From Brevibacterium aurantiacum (GTDB taxonomy: Bacteria; Actinomycetota; Actinomycetes; Actinomycetales; Brevibacteriaceae), in NCBI RefSeq assembly GCF_007558825.1, contig NZ_VLTK01000013.1:1-64000 (forward strand): a stretch of DNA of 64,000 bases, given 5' to 3'. Positions 1-9,039 of this stretch are shown piece after piece. The notes beneath the pieces were generated by a model. That model was given only the letters and a program-made list of their open reading frames with translations, had not been told where the DNA came from and searched no databases. Within the stretch, counting starts at the first letter, position 1. Each line of letters starts with the position of its first letter. The position numbers and the translations under genes were made by a program.

Positions 1-144
1 GGTGCGTGCAACTCGAAACCGGAAAACTTGGCGTGACGCCCACCACATGTCCCCAGACCTCCTTAAGGGAGTCCGTGAAGGCCTCCCGTTGCCTGTGGTC
101 AGAGTCGTTGTCGGAGGTTATCCCGTGCCTGCAGCACGTGCTCT

Positions 145-183
145 TCTATACCCATGGGCCCCCGCTCTATACCCATGTGCCCC
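145..183. repeat. 21-bp imperfect tandem repeat upstream of recQ
   Basis: The core TCTATACCCATG occurs at 145-156 and again at 166-177, each followed by a G/C-rich end with one difference. The period is 21 bp. It lies in the 230 bases before recQ, where I see no gene. The reading frame stays open through this stretch, but the residues it would encode do not resemble RecQ. Confidence 0.6.
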
Positions 184-230
184 GTCTACGAAGTTCGGCC
201 GAGTCAGCACCGTCCACTAGGCTGGAGCGC

Positions 231-2066
231 ATGACCTCGGCAGCCACAACCTCCCCGCTCGACGTCCTCCACGATGTCTTCGGCTACGACGAGTTTCGGG
301 GTCAGCAGCAAGGCGTCGTTGATCAGATCGTGGGTGGTGGTGACGCGGTCGTCCTCATGCCCACCGGCGGTGGAAAGTCTCTCTGCTATCAGATACCTAG
401 CCTCGTCAGGCCCGGCGCTGGCGTCGTGATCTCTCCGCTGATCGCGCTCATGGCCGATCAGGTCACTGCCCTGGAGAACCTCGGTGTGCGCGCGGCCTAC
501 CTCAACTCGACCCTCGACTTCGAGGAAGCGCAGAACGTCGAGCGCGCACTCCTGGACGGTGAACTCGATCTGCTCTACCTGGCACCTGAACGCCTCGTCC
601 TGCCGCGCACAATGGCGCTGCTCGAACGTGCACAGGTCGCTTTGTTCGCAATCGATGAAGCCCACTGTGTTTCGCAGTGGGGCCACGACTTCCGCAGCGA
701 CTACCTGGGCTTGGGAGTGCTGGCCGAACGATTCCCCGACGTTCCACGCATCGCACTCACCGCCACGGCGACCCCCGCCACGCATGCCGAACTCACCGAG
801 CGTCTTCACCTCGGCGAGGCCCAGCATTTCGTCGCCAGCTTCGACCGCCCGAACATCACCTATCGCATCGAACCGAAGCAGTCTGGCCGTTCTCAGCTCA
901 TCAACTTCATCACCACCGAACACTCTGGTGACTCGGGCATCGTCTACTGTCTGTCCCGGCGCGGTGTCGAACAGCTCTCCGAGGCGCTCGTGGCCCGAGG
1001 AATCAATGCCCTGCCCTATCACGCAGGGCTGCCATCCGAAGTACGCGCCGATCATCAGGCCAGGTTCCTCCGCGAGGACGGCGTGGTCATGGTCGCGACG
1101 ATCGCCTTCGGCATGGGCATCGACAAACCTGATGTCCGCTTCGTCGCCCACCTCGACCTGCCGCGCAGCGTCGAAGGCTACTACCAGGAAACCGGTCGCG
1201 CCGGACGTGACGGACTGCCAGCCGATGCGTGGATGGTCTACGGTCTCGGCGATGTCGTCTCCCAACGCCGGCTCATCGAGTCAGGGGACGGCGATAGCAC
1301 CTACCAGCGGCGTGCGATGTCGCACCTCGACTCCATGTTGGCCCTGTGCGAGACCGTCGATTGCAGGCGCGTGCAGCTGCTGCGCTACTTCGACGAGGAA
1401 TCCGCTCCCTGCGGCAACTGCGACACCTGCATCACTCCCCCAGTGACCTGGGACGCAACGGTGGCTGTACAGAAACTCCTCTCGGCCGTCATCCGCCTCG
1501 ACCGTGAACGGGGGCAGCGCTTCGGCTCGGGCCAGGTCATCGACGTCCTGCGCGGCAACGACAATGAGCGCTCCCGCGCTGCCGATCACGAAAGCCTCAG
1601 TGTCTGGGGAATCGGCGAAGACCTCAGCGAAACGCAGTGGAAGACTGTGGTCCGCCAGGTCCTCGCCCGGGGGCTCCTGGAGTCCCACGGTGATTACGGC
1701 GTGCTCGTCGTCGGTGAGGACGCCGGCCCGGTTCTGCGCAACGAAGTGGAAGTGTCTCTGCGTGTGGACCCCATCAAGAAGTCCGGATCCAAGAAGGCAG
1801 GAGCCAAGCGTCGAGGCGGCCCCGAAGTCGAACTCGGGACCGCGGACACAGCCCTGTTCGAAGCTCTGCGGTCTTGGCGTGCCGATCAGGCCAAAGAGCA
1901 GAGCGTCCCCGCCTACGTCGTGTTCCCCGATGCCACGCTGTATGGAATCGTCGAAGCCAAACCGAACTCGATCAACGAACTCGGCAAGGTCAGCGGTGTG
2001 GGCCTGAAGAAGCTCGAACGCTATGGACCCGGGGTTCTCGAGGTCCTGGAGTCCAGCACCGGCTGA
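231..2066 (+). CDS. recQ: ATP-dependent DNA helicase RecQ
   Basis: A 3'-5' superfamily 2 DNA helicase for recombination and replication-fork repair, acting on chromosomal DNA in the cytoplasm. The 611-residue product shows, in order, Walker A PTGGGKS near residue 43, the DEAH box (AIDEAHCVSQWGHDF) near 141, ALTATATP motif III, the arginine-finger helicase motif ETGRAGRDG, the four-cysteine RecQ zinc site (C-R-R-V near 377, then CGNCDTC near 395-401) and a C-terminal HRDC domain from about 541. Length is typical. I start at ATG 231 because a GGAG precedes it and the RecQ-like sequence begins there; the open frame extends back to base 6 but reads as non-conserved sequence. It stands alone on its strand. 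The family call is certain. Confidence 0.95.
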   Translation: MTSAATTSPLDVLHDVFGYDEFRGQQQGVVDQIVGGGDAVVLMPTGGGKSLCYQIPSLVRPGAGVVISPLIALMADQVTALENLGVRAAYLNSTLDFEEAQNVERALLDGELDLLYLAPERLVLPRTMALLERAQVALFAIDEAHCVSQWGHDFRSDYLGLGVLAERFPDVPRIALTATATPATHAELTERLHLGEAQHFVASFDRPNITYRIEPKQSGRSQLINFITTEHSGDSGIVYCLSRRGVEQLSEALVARGINALPYHAGLPSEVRADHQARFLREDGVVMVATIAFGMGIDKPDVRFVAHLDLPRSVEGYYQETGRAGRDGLPADAWMVYGLGDVVSQRRLIESGDGDSTYQRRAMSHLDSMLALCETVDCRRVQLLRYFDEESAPCGNCDTCITPPVTWDATVAVQKLLSAVIRLDRERGQRFGSGQVIDVLRGNDNERSRAADHESLSVWGIGEDLSETQWKTVVRQVLARGLLESHGDYGVLVVGEDAGPVLRNEVEVSLRVDPIKKSGSKKAGAKRRGGPEVELGTADTALFEALRSWRADQAKEQSVPAYVVFPDATLYGIVEAKPNSINELGKVSGVGLKKLERYGPGVLEVLESSTG

Positions 2067-2102
2067 TCCTAGTCACCGCCAGACGGTCATCGGCACCTGA
2101 GA

Positions 2103-2534
2103 TCAGCTCTGCTCTGCGGTGTATGCCTCGGGACCCTGTTCGGCTGCGATGGGATCCATCCACATGAACTCGAGAATATTGCCATCCGGGTCGGCCATGC
2201 TGATGGAATACATGAATCCGTAGTCCTGTGGTTCCTTGTTCTCCGAGCCACCACCGTCGAGAACCTTCGCCCGCGTGGCATCAACATCTTCCCGTGACTC
2301 GCGGCTCAGTGCGGTGAGCACCTGCGCGGTCGAATGCGGATCGGCGATCGGCTTATCGGTGAAGGTCGCGAGATACTCCCTCGTCAGCACCATGAAGAAA
2401 ATGCTCTCATCCCATTTCAGACAGGCGGCATTCTCATCAGTGAACTCGGGGACGACTTCGGCCCCCAGAGAGGCATAGAACTCTTTCGACCTGTTGAGGT
2501 CGGTGGTCGGAAAATTGACGAAGATCTGGGTCAT
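2103..2534 (-). CDS. VOC-family (glyoxalase/bleomycin-resistance-like) protein
   Basis: A 143-residue single-module vicinal-oxygen-chelate fold protein. It begins with MTQIFVNFPTTDL and contains the late motif SMADPDGNILEFMWMDP, characteristic of the PhnB/YdeN-like glyoxalase branch, where a metal-binding glutamate sits in the ILEF-type strand. The start has a good AGGAG six bases upstream. Substrate cannot be told from sequence; members include lactoylglutathione lyase relatives, antibiotic-binding proteins and extradiol dioxygenases, and this short form usually lacks a proven reaction. No operon partner: the next gene on this strand begins about 125 bases away. Confidence 0.8.
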   Translation of the reverse strand: MTQIFVNFPTTDLNRSKEFYASLGAEVVPEFTDENAACLKWDESIFFMVLTREYLATFTDKPIADPHSTAQVLTALSRESREDVDATRAKVLDGGGSENKEPQDYGFMYSISMADPDGNILEFMWMDPIAAEQGPEAYTAEQS

Positions 2535-2658
2535 GACTGCTCCTGGGCAGTTGGTGTCCAGCTATGGAGTCTAAATCTTCGTCTTCGGCCACCGGGAAGT
2601 CAATGGTCCGACGAGACTCGCCCAAACGCCTTGGCGTGGTGCTCAGCTGTCGTCGCGT

Positions 2659-3252
2659 TCAGTTCTTCTTCGTCACGGTGACGTCGATGGGCGTCGGGTT
2701 CGTGAAGATGTCGAAGACGGGGCAGTGAGCGTCGACGGTCTTCTGCAGCTCCTGGTAGGCCTCGTCACTATCGGGCCCCGTGATCTCCACGTTGACACGC
2801 ACCGTTGAGAATCCCGGCCGCACGGTGTCATCGGCTCCGAAGAGTCCCTGCACATCGAGGTCGCCCTCTGCGCTGACGTCGAGGCTCTCGATCGTCAGTC
2901 CCAGGTTGTGGGCGTAGAGGCGGTAGACGACGATCTGGCAGGAGATGAGGGCGCCCAACGCGTATTCGACGGGGCTCGGTGCTACATCGTCGCCGGCCAG
3001 TGGGGCCGGTTCGTCGACGGTGAAAGTGTGTTTTCCAGCCGTAATGACAGAGGACACCGAGCCCCGGGCGCTTCCCTTGGCGGAGAAGGTCAGCTGTGCG
3101 TTCTTCGCCGAGGCGGCGATCCGTTCGTTCCACGCCTGACCTGCTGAGGTGAGGCGTTCGGCCCGATCCTCGGCACTGATCGCGACGGTCGAACCAGTGG
3201 TGGAGTCTGCTGTACCGGTGGAGTCTGTGGTGGTGTCGGCTGTGACGGTCAT
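2659..3252 (-). CDS. OsmC/Ohr-family peroxiredoxin-like protein (first of three in the window)
   Basis: A 197-residue OsmC-fold protein likely to reduce organic hydroperoxides with a paired-cysteine mechanism. The two family cysteines are in GALISCQIVVYRLYAHNL and in DAHCPVFDIFTNPTPIDV. The N-terminal 30 residues are Thr/Ser-rich and look disordered. The start is set at ATG 3252 by AAGGAGAG five bases upstream; a longer frame to 3297 has no support. It belongs to the subgroup often annotated as OsmC family protein with the IFTNPTP ending rather than to classical Ohr. Its role could also be thiol-dependent detoxification of small electrophiles. Monocistronic as far as I can see. Confidence 0.82.
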   Translation of the reverse strand: MTVTADTTTDSTGTADSTTGSTVAISAEDRAERLTSAGQAWNERIAASAKNAQLTFSAKGSARGSVSSVITAGKHTFTVDEPAPLAGDDVAPSPVEYALGALISCQIVVYRLYAHNLGLTIESLDVSAEGDLDVQGLFGADDTVRPGFSTVRVNVEITGPDSDEAYQELQKTVDAHCPVFDIFTNPTPIDVTVTKKN

Positions 3253-3397
3253 GGAATCTCTCCTTCGATTGAGTGGTCCCCAGACTAGGAAGCCCAACCG
3301 ATCTCCCGGTGCGCCCGCGTCAGATTTCGACTCAGACCGTCATACCCCCGCCATACGGCGACGCATACCGACACGTCGACTGGCAAAGACGATCGGA

Positions 3398-5020
3398 CTA
3401 GAAGGGCCAGATGAGGGGGACGTAGAGGACGGCGATCCCCAGATAGACGATCATCAGCGGCAGTCCCAGTTTCCAATAATCGCCGAAACGGTAACCACCG
3501 GCTCTCATGACGATGAGGTTGCCGGCAGTCGCCACCGGGGTGATGAAGGAGGCTGCGCCGCATACGGCCAAGCCCATCATGAAGGGTTGGATGCTCGCCC
3601 CGGTGCTCCCGGCAATGGCGACCGCGATCGGCAGCATGACCAGCACTGTGGCCAGGTTCGACATGAATTGTCCGAGCACCATTGAGATCACGCAGATGAC
3701 GAGGAGTGCCAGATACGGCGACGCCGCACCGAGGTTGCCCAGCACGAGATCGGCGACGATGTCGGCGGAACCGGTGTCGACGAATGCTCGGGACAGGGGA
3801 ATCATTCCTCCGACCAGGATGACAATGCTCCACGGAACGGCCCTGTACACCGTCGGCAGTCTCACCACCTTCGTGACGATCAGTGCCCCGGCCGCGAGCA
3901 TGGTGGCGATCGCGGTCGGCACAACCCCGGTGACCAGCAGCAGGATCATCGCCGCGAAGATGAAGAGGGTGCGCTTGTACTTCCTGCTCAGAGGCACGGC
4001 GCGCTGCAGAGACTGCGGCGGAGTCACCGCGATGACATCCTGCGAGGCCGCATACCGTTCGAGTACCGCCCATGGTCCCTGCACGAGCACGGCGTCACCA
4101 GCCCGAAGCTCGAACCTCTCCTCCGCCTCCTCGGTCTCCTCCGACTCGCGCACCAGCGGACCGGCGTGGTCCCCACGCCGAACGCCGAGGACGACGAGTC
4201 CGTCATCTGGTGTGGTCATGCCGGGCAGCACATGACGGCCGATCAGGGAGGAGTGGGGAGCGACGAGCACCTCGGCGACACCCTCTTCGACGGTGTAGAG
4301 CGCGCCAGTGCTCACATCCATTCGATAGTCCTCGCGCAGGCGCTTCGCATGGGCGGTCGGATCCGGTGCGGCAATCGACTCCGGGCTTCTGTCGGGAAGC
4401 AGCCGATCGCCGGCGAGGAGGACGATGATTATCGTGATGACAACCAGAGGAATGCCGGCGAGGGCGAATTCGAAATAGCCGAACTGGCGTCCTCCGTGGT
4501 CGCTGGCTGCCTGGGAGACGACGATATTCACCGGCGACGCGGTAAGTGTGAGCACCGAGCCTCCGCTGGCGAGGAAGGCGAGCGGAATGAGCATCTTCGA
4601 CGGCAGCATTCCTGCCTTCTTCGTCACGATGACGACCACGGGCAGCAGAGCACCAACCGTTCCGCTGACGCTGATGAACGCGCCGAGCATCCCAGCGGCG
4701 ACGCCGATGACGAGCACCAGACGTTTTCTGCTGGTGCCGGCTCGGTTGACCACGAAGTTCGCGAGCCAGGCGGTGATTCCCGAAGCTTCGAGCGACTCGA
4801 TGACGATGAACAGCGAGACGATGAAGACGACGGTCGGGTCAGCGAAGCCCTCGAACACTTCGGGCAGGCTGCGCACGCCGGTGGCCCACAGTGCGAGGAC
4901 CACACCTCCGGCGACGACGGCAAGCGGCACCTTTGAGGAGATGAAGGCGATCATCGCCGCACCTAGGATGATGAAGGTCCAGGTTGCCGGTTCCACGCTC
5001 ACAGCATAGCCAGTGTTCAA
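3398..5020 (-). CDS. SLC13/DASS-type anion permease with an internal RCK_C (TrkA-C) domain
   Basis: A 540-residue polytopic permease of the divalent-anion:sodium symporter superfamily. Two membrane halves flank a cytoplasmic TrkA-C domain at roughly residues 235-330. Each half carries an SLC13-like re-entrant motif (SVSGTVGALLP near residue 118 and FMSNLATVLVMLPIA in the second half). Proteins of this layout are annotated as sulfate, dicarboxylate or citrate transporters; substrate is not deducible here. The start is uncertain: TTG at 5020 opens the frame, with GTG codons at 5002 and 4996 as alternatives, and none has a strong ribosome-binding site. It lies 112 bases downstream of the Lrp-family gene on the same strand, so co-transcription is possible. 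Confidence 0.8.
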   Translation of the reverse strand: MNTGYAVSVEPATWTFIILGAAMIAFISSKVPLAVVAGGVVLALWATGVRSLPEVFEGFADPTVVFIVSLFIVIESLEASGITAWLANFVVNRAGTSRKRLVLVIGVAAGMLGAFISVSGTVGALLPVVVIVTKKAGMLPSKMLIPLAFLASGGSVLTLTASPVNIVVSQAASDHGGRQFGYFEFALAGIPLVVITIIIVLLAGDRLLPDRSPESIAAPDPTAHAKRLREDYRMDVSTGALYTVEEGVAEVLVAPHSSLIGRHVLPGMTTPDDGLVVLGVRRGDHAGPLVRESEETEEAEERFELRAGDAVLVQGPWAVLERYAASQDVIAVTPPQSLQRAVPLSRKYKRTLFIFAAMILLLVTGVVPTAIATMLAAGALIVTKVVRLPTVYRAVPWSIVILVGGMIPLSRAFVDTGSADIVADLVLGNLGAASPYLALLVICVISMVLGQFMSNLATVLVMLPIAVAIAGSTGASIQPFMMGLAVCGAASFITPVATAGNLIVMRAGGYRFGDYWKLGLPLMIVYLGIAVLYVPLIWPF

Positions 5021-5105
5021 CAGCAGAGACTTTTCGTCTCAGAAACGGCGTTGATTCGCTTCAGGCACGATGAGACTCAATGCTCCGCTGTGGCTCAGGG
5101 GCTGC

Positions 5106-5143
5106 GATGTGCCTCAGGGTCGGTGATGTGCCTCAGGGTCGGT
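5106..5143. repeat. 19-bp perfect tandem duplication across the lrp stop codon
   Basis: The 19-bp unit GATGTGCCTCAGGGTCGGT is at 5106-5124 and again at 5125-5143. The second copy contains the stop codon of the Lrp-family gene and its last residues, so a slippage event would have extended the 3' untranslated region rather than the protein. Confidence 0.85.
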
Positions 5144-5618
5144 GATGCCCGAACACGAGGCTGGTCTGAGTATGGGCGATCCTCGGATCCGAGAGATGCT
5201 CTGCGATGAAGGCGTTCAACCCGGTCGGGTGGGCGGTGACGATGTGCACAAGCAGGTCTCGCTCCCCCGAGACTTGGAAGACGTCGAGGGTCCCTGGTGC
5301 CCGGAGCAGTCCAGCGATGACGTCGCTCATCTTCGACCGCCCGACCGGGGACATCCGCACCGAGATCATTCCGAACACGTGCAGACCAAGCGCTTCGAAG
5401 TCGATCTGGGCATGAAATCCTCGGATGATTCCCCGTGACCTCAATGCACTGACACGTCCCGAACATGTGGATGGAGCCAATCCCACTCGGCTGGCGAGCT
5501 CCTTGTTGGAGATCCGGGCATCGGAACTGAGCTCGCGCAGAATCGCCAGGTCCACCTCGGCAAGGTGGACGTTGCTCGCTTCAGAACGATGATCGACGAT
5601 CAGATCCGAATTCACCAC
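5133..5618 (-). CDS. Lrp/AsnC-family regulator, probably controlling kynU
   Basis: A 161-residue DNA-binding regulator. The N-terminal winged helix-turn-helix (VDLAILRELSSDARISNKELASRVGL, then SRGIIRGFHAQID) is followed by the RAM effector-binding domain (VSGERDLLVHIV), the standard Lrp layout and length. I choose GTG 5618 because GGGAG lies nine bases upstream; GTG 5615 is possible, and the frame open to 5768 reads into kynU's promoter region. It is divergent from kynU with about 120 bases between them. In pseudomonads the Lrp-type protein KynR activates kynurenine genes in response to L-kynurenine, so a similar local role is a reasonable inference. Its effector and sites are not shown by sequence. 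Confidence 0.88.
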   Translation of the reverse strand: MVNSDLIVDHRSEASNVHLAEVDLAILRELSSDARISNKELASRVGLAPSTCSGRVSALRSRGIIRGFHAQIDFEALGLHVFGMISVRMSPVGRSKMSDVIAGLLRAPGTLDVFQVSGERDLLVHIVTAHPTGLNAFIAEHLSDPRIAHTQTSLVFGHHRP

Positions 5619-5656
5619 AACAATCACTCCCAGTTTCCGTCTTCTGTTCGGATGGG

Positions 5657-5685
5657 TTAGATGATATCCGTGATCTGAGTATTCT
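5657..5685 (+). promoter_or_regulatory. Possible kynU promoter
   Basis: TTAGAT at 5657-5662 and TATTCT at 5680-5685 are separated by 17 bases and lie about 55 bases before kynU. The -35 match is weak (three of six). The short gap shared with the lrp gene is where an Lrp-type protein would be expected to bind. Confidence 0.3.
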
Positions 5686-5740
5686 GTGAGGAGATCCGCC
5701 ACCAGCAGCACCGGCATGCCCGCTCCGACGAAGGTGACCA

Positions 5741-7024
5741 ATGACGAGCCCCGAACACAGCGCCCCACGTGATCGCACCGACTGCGAACGCCTCGATGCC
5801 GAGGATCCGCTGCGCGAATTCAAGGACGAATTCATCCTGCCCTCCGACACGATCTACCTCGACGGGAACTCACTCGGCGCGCGGACGAAGGGTGCGGCCG
5901 AGCGCGCTCAGGAGGTCATCACCGACGAATGGGGCACCGGGCTCATCCGCTCCTGGAACACCGCCGGATGGTTCGATCTGCCGGCGACGCTGGGCGAGAA
6001 GGTTGCGGGCATCATCGGCGGTGGGACCGGCAGCACCGTCGTCACGGACACCACCTCGATCAACCTGTTCAAAGCCGCCTCGGCCGCACTGAAGATGCAG
6101 GCCGCAGATGCGCCCGAGCGTCGGGTCATCCTCACTCAGCGGGAGAACTTCCCCTCCGACATCTACATGCTGCAGGGCCTAGCCGAGCAGCTGGATGCCG
6201 GATACGAAGTACGTCTCGTCGATGACGCCGAGGTGACCGCTGGGTTCCCGAACACGATGACCGACACGGTGGCCCTCGTCGTCCTCACCCACGTGAACTA
6301 CCGCACCGGCCGGCTCTTCGACATGGCCACAACCACCTCGGCGATCCATGACGGCGGCGCCATGGTGATCTGGGACCTGTGCCATTCGGCGGGCGCCCTG
6401 GAGATCGACCTGGCTGGGTCGGGCGCGGACATGGCCATCGGGTGCACCTACAAGTTCCTCAATGGCGGGCCGGGCTCTCCCGCTTTCATCTGGGTCTCCG
6501 AGGCACTGCAGAACCGTTTCACGCAGCCGCTCTCGGGCTGGTGGGGGCATGCGAGGCCCTTCGAGATGTCGCCGGACTATGCTCCGGCCGAAGGCATCCG
6601 CCGGTATCTGACCGGCACGCAGGGCGTCATCTCACTGGCGGTGGCAGAGCTGGGCCTCGACATCGCCAACAAGGTCGATATGGCCGCGGTGCGGCAGAAG
6701 TCCCTGCAGCTGTCCGACCTCTTCATCGAACTCGTCGAATCTCGCCTGGCCGATCACCCGGTCGAGCTCGTCACCCCACGCGAGCACGACCATCGGGGCT
6801 CACAGGTCTCGATCACCCACCCCGAGGGCTTCGCAATCATGAGTGCGCTCATCGAGCGCGGAATCATCGGCGACTATCGCGAGCCTGAAGTTCTGCGCTT
6901 CGGACTGACTCCGCTCTACCTCGGCTTCACCGATGTCTGGGACACGGTCGAGGCCCTGCGCGACATCCTCGACAACCGGATCTGGGACGCCCCTGCGCAC
7001 AAGGTCCGCGGCGCCGTCACCTGA
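5741..7024 (+). CDS. kynU: Kynureninase
   Basis: A PLP enzyme that cleaves L-kynurenine (or 3-hydroxykynurenine) to anthranilate (or 3-hydroxyanthranilate) plus alanine, in the cytoplasm. The 427-residue product shows YLDGNSLG near residue 40, the WG-T-G-I-SW-type N-terminal region, the PLP-carboxylate-binding DLCHSAGA region and the Schiff-base lysine in CTYKFLNGGPGSPAF (Lys238). Length fits the family. AAGGTGA precedes the start by a few bases. No tryptophan dioxygenase or kynurenine formamidase gene is in the window, so the rest of the pathway must be elsewhere. The divergent Lrp-family gene is the likely regulator. Confidence 0.95.
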   Translation: MTSPEHSAPRDRTDCERLDAEDPLREFKDEFILPSDTIYLDGNSLGARTKGAAERAQEVITDEWGTGLIRSWNTAGWFDLPATLGEKVAGIIGGGTGSTVVTDTTSINLFKAASAALKMQAADAPERRVILTQRENFPSDIYMLQGLAEQLDAGYEVRLVDDAEVTAGFPNTMTDTVALVVLTHVNYRTGRLFDMATTTSAIHDGGAMVIWDLCHSAGALEIDLAGSGADMAIGCTYKFLNGGPGSPAFIWVSEALQNRFTQPLSGWWGHARPFEMSPDYAPAEGIRRYLTGTQGVISLAVAELGLDIANKVDMAAVRQKSLQLSDLFIELVESRLADHPVELVTPREHDHRGSQVSITHPEGFAIMSALIERGIIGDYREPEVLRFGLTPLYLGFTDVWDTVEALRDILDNRIWDAPAHKVRGAVT

Positions 7025-7083
7025 GGCTCGGGCCTCGGTTCCGTCCCGCCCCTCACCTGAACTTCGGCCTGATACAAGCGCGG

Positions 7084-8358
7084 TCAGCCGACCGGTCGCC
7101 CGCGTCCGGTCACCGCATATGCGCCGATTCCCACTGCGCCGATCGCCAGGACCGCGCCGCCGATCGTCACGGCCTGCGGGATCGTCGCGATCGTGCCGAG
7201 CACGCCGACGGTCACGCCGGAAAAGGTCTGCATTCCGGGCCCGAACATCGAATAGGAGCCGATGACGCGTCCGCGGATCTCGGGCGGCGCCTCGAGTTGG
7301 ATGATGGCCATCTCGGTCGACTCGGCGGTGATCTTACAGACCCCCGCAAGCACGAGGACGGTCAGCGCCAGCCACAGGTCCGAGGCCAGCGCGAAGACGA
7401 TCGAGCTGGCACCGAGTCCAGCTGCGGCGACCGCTGCCGCCGCAGGGGTCGGTCGCACCCACCCCGTCGCCTCGAGGAAGAAGCCGCCGAGCACACCGCC
7501 GGCACCGAGCGCGAAGAGCAGCAGCCCGTACGTGAAGTCACTGTCTCCGCCAGGGCCTGTCAGGAGGCCGCCGAAGACCGGCATCGCCGTCTGCAGCACG
7601 GCACCGATCGTGATCGAGGCCAGTGCGGCCAGCAGCAGCATGCCGATGATCGAACGGTTATGTCGAACGTCGATGAGCACTCGCAGCGACTGCACCAGAG
7701 TCGTGCGCGTTTTGTTCGGACTCCCGCTCCTGGTGTGCCCGGTGAAAGGTGTGCGCATCAGGAAGATCGTCAGCGGCAGGTAGAAGATGATGTTGATGAA
7801 GATGCCCCAGGTCGGTCCGAACGACAGCAGGAGCGCCGAGCCGACGACGGGTCCGAACAGGATCCCGAGGCTGCGGAAGGTCGCATTCATCCGCACTGCG
7901 CTCGGCAGCTCCTTGCGGTCGACGAAGTCATGCAGCATCATCTGCTCGGCCGGGCCCCACAGGCATCCGGCGAGGCCGTGGACGACGAGCAGCACGCACG
8001 CCTGCCACAGCTGGAGCGAATCGGTGAGAAAGAGGATGCCCCAACACAGGGACACGACCATGAACATGACCTGTCCGATCTGGATCAGGCGCCGGCAGTC
8101 GAATCGTTCGGCCAGGGATCCTGCGTAGACCGAGAGCAGGAGGAACGGCAGCCAATGGCTGATGAGCTGGAATCCCACGAGCGCCGGGGACTCGAACTGC
8201 TGCCACAGCACCCAGTACGTGATGACGTGCTCGATGTTGTCGCCCATCATCGCCAGCCCGGTTCCCACCAGGTACGGAGCCGTCGCCCAGTTGCGCAGCA
8301 CGCCGAAGCGGCGGGGACTCGGGGTATTCTTCGCCGAACCGTCTCGTGTCTCGTTCAC
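7084..8358 (-). CDS. MFS transporter (EntS/macrolide-efflux-like)
   Basis: A 424-residue major facilitator protein with about 12 membrane segments, starting at LRNWATAPYLVGTGLAMMGDNIEHVITYW, the N-terminal pattern of the enterobactin-exporter/MefA branch. The loop after helix 2 carries the family motif (GSLAERFDCRRLIQIGQ). It probably exports a drug, siderophore or metabolite by proton antiport; the substrate is unknown. The start is uncertain: GTG 8358 has a -10-like CAGAAT just upstream and could be leaderless, while ATG 8385 adds nine residues and has GGAAGGGG unusually close. It converges with kynU, with 59 bases between the two stops and no clear terminator. Confidence 0.8.
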   Translation of the reverse strand: MNETRDGSAKNTPSPRRFGVLRNWATAPYLVGTGLAMMGDNIEHVITYWVLWQQFESPALVGFQLISHWLPFLLLSVYAGSLAERFDCRRLIQIGQVMFMVVSLCWGILFLTDSLQLWQACVLLVVHGLAGCLWGPAEQMMLHDFVDRKELPSAVRMNATFRSLGILFGPVVGSALLLSFGPTWGIFINIIFYLPLTIFLMRTPFTGHTRSGSPNKTRTTLVQSLRVLIDVRHNRSIIGMLLLAALASITIGAVLQTAMPVFGGLLTGPGGDSDFTYGLLLFALGAGGVLGGFFLEATGWVRPTPAAAAVAAAGLGASSIVFALASDLWLALTVLVLAGVCKITAESTEMAIIQLEAPPEIRGRVIGSYSMFGPGMQTFSGVTVGVLGTIATIPQAVTIGGAVLAIGAVGIGAYAVTGRGRPVG

Positions 8359-8566
8359 CCGCCCATTCTGGCACCACGCACACATGCGCCCCTTCCGCTT
8401 CCGCACCGTGGAACCCGATTCCTCTCCGCCGAGGCGGCTCTGGACATGGTCGTCTCCCACACGTATCTCTGCTCGGGCTTCGAATCTGGCCCCGTACGCA
8501 GTGCCCGGGTGCAGAAATCAGCAGAGGTCGACTTCACTGCGCCGTGATTCCTGACATCATGGGTGC

Positions 8567-8989
8567 ATGAGTGAAGACACCCGCAGCATCGAACTGACCA
8601 GGCTCGCCGAGAACCACTACCGGGCTACCGCACCGAGTGGGGCGAGCATCGAATTCGGCCGCGGCGAGGGCCTGATGACACCCGTCGAACTGCTGCTCGC
8701 AGCCGTCGCCGGGTGTTCGTCCATCGATGTCGACACTGTGACCAGCAGGCACACCGAGCCGACGCGCTTCGACGTCTCGGCCGTGGCGGACAAGATCGAC
8801 GAGGACGGTGCGTCCCGAGTGGACAACGTCCACCTCGACTTCGACCTCGCCTTTCCCGACGACGAGGAGGGTCGCAAGGCCGACTCTCGCATCGAGAAGC
8901 TCGTCGGCCTCTCCCATGACAAGTACTGCACGGTCTCCCGCACGGTCGAGCAGGAGACGAAGGTCGACTTCAGCATCCGCCGCGACTGA
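8567..8989 (+). CDS. OsmC-family protein, YhfA-like (second of three)
   Basis: A 140-residue short OsmC-fold protein. The two conserved cysteines are in AAVAGCSSIDVDTV and SHDKYCTVSRTVE. The first sits at the start of the long central helix after TPVELLLAAVAGC, as in the YhfA-like branch. It most likely reduces a peroxide or acts on a thiol-linked substrate. No partner gene: it sits between the divergent MFS gene and the end of the peptide-importer operon, with 50 bases to the convergent dehydrogenase gene. Confidence 0.82.
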   Translation: MSEDTRSIELTRLAENHYRATAPSGASIEFGRGEGLMTPVELLLAAVAGCSSIDVDTVTSRHTEPTRFDVSAVADKIDEDGASRVDNVHLDFDLAFPDDEEGRKADSRIEKLVGLSHDKYCTVSRTVEQETKVDFSIRRD

Positions 8990-9039
8990 CCTTCGGCGTC
9001 AGCGCCGGGTCACACGAACGGCACGGATGCTCCCGAACA

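Noticed and set aside
6-230. N-terminal extension of RecQ
   Set aside because: The frame is open but the residues do not resemble RecQ, while ATG 231 has GGAG before it and starts the conserved domain.
7297-8547. A 416-codon open frame opposite the MFS gene
   Set aside because: Highly charged translation rich in Arg, Glu and His with no membrane segments or motifs; the MFS frame explains the region.
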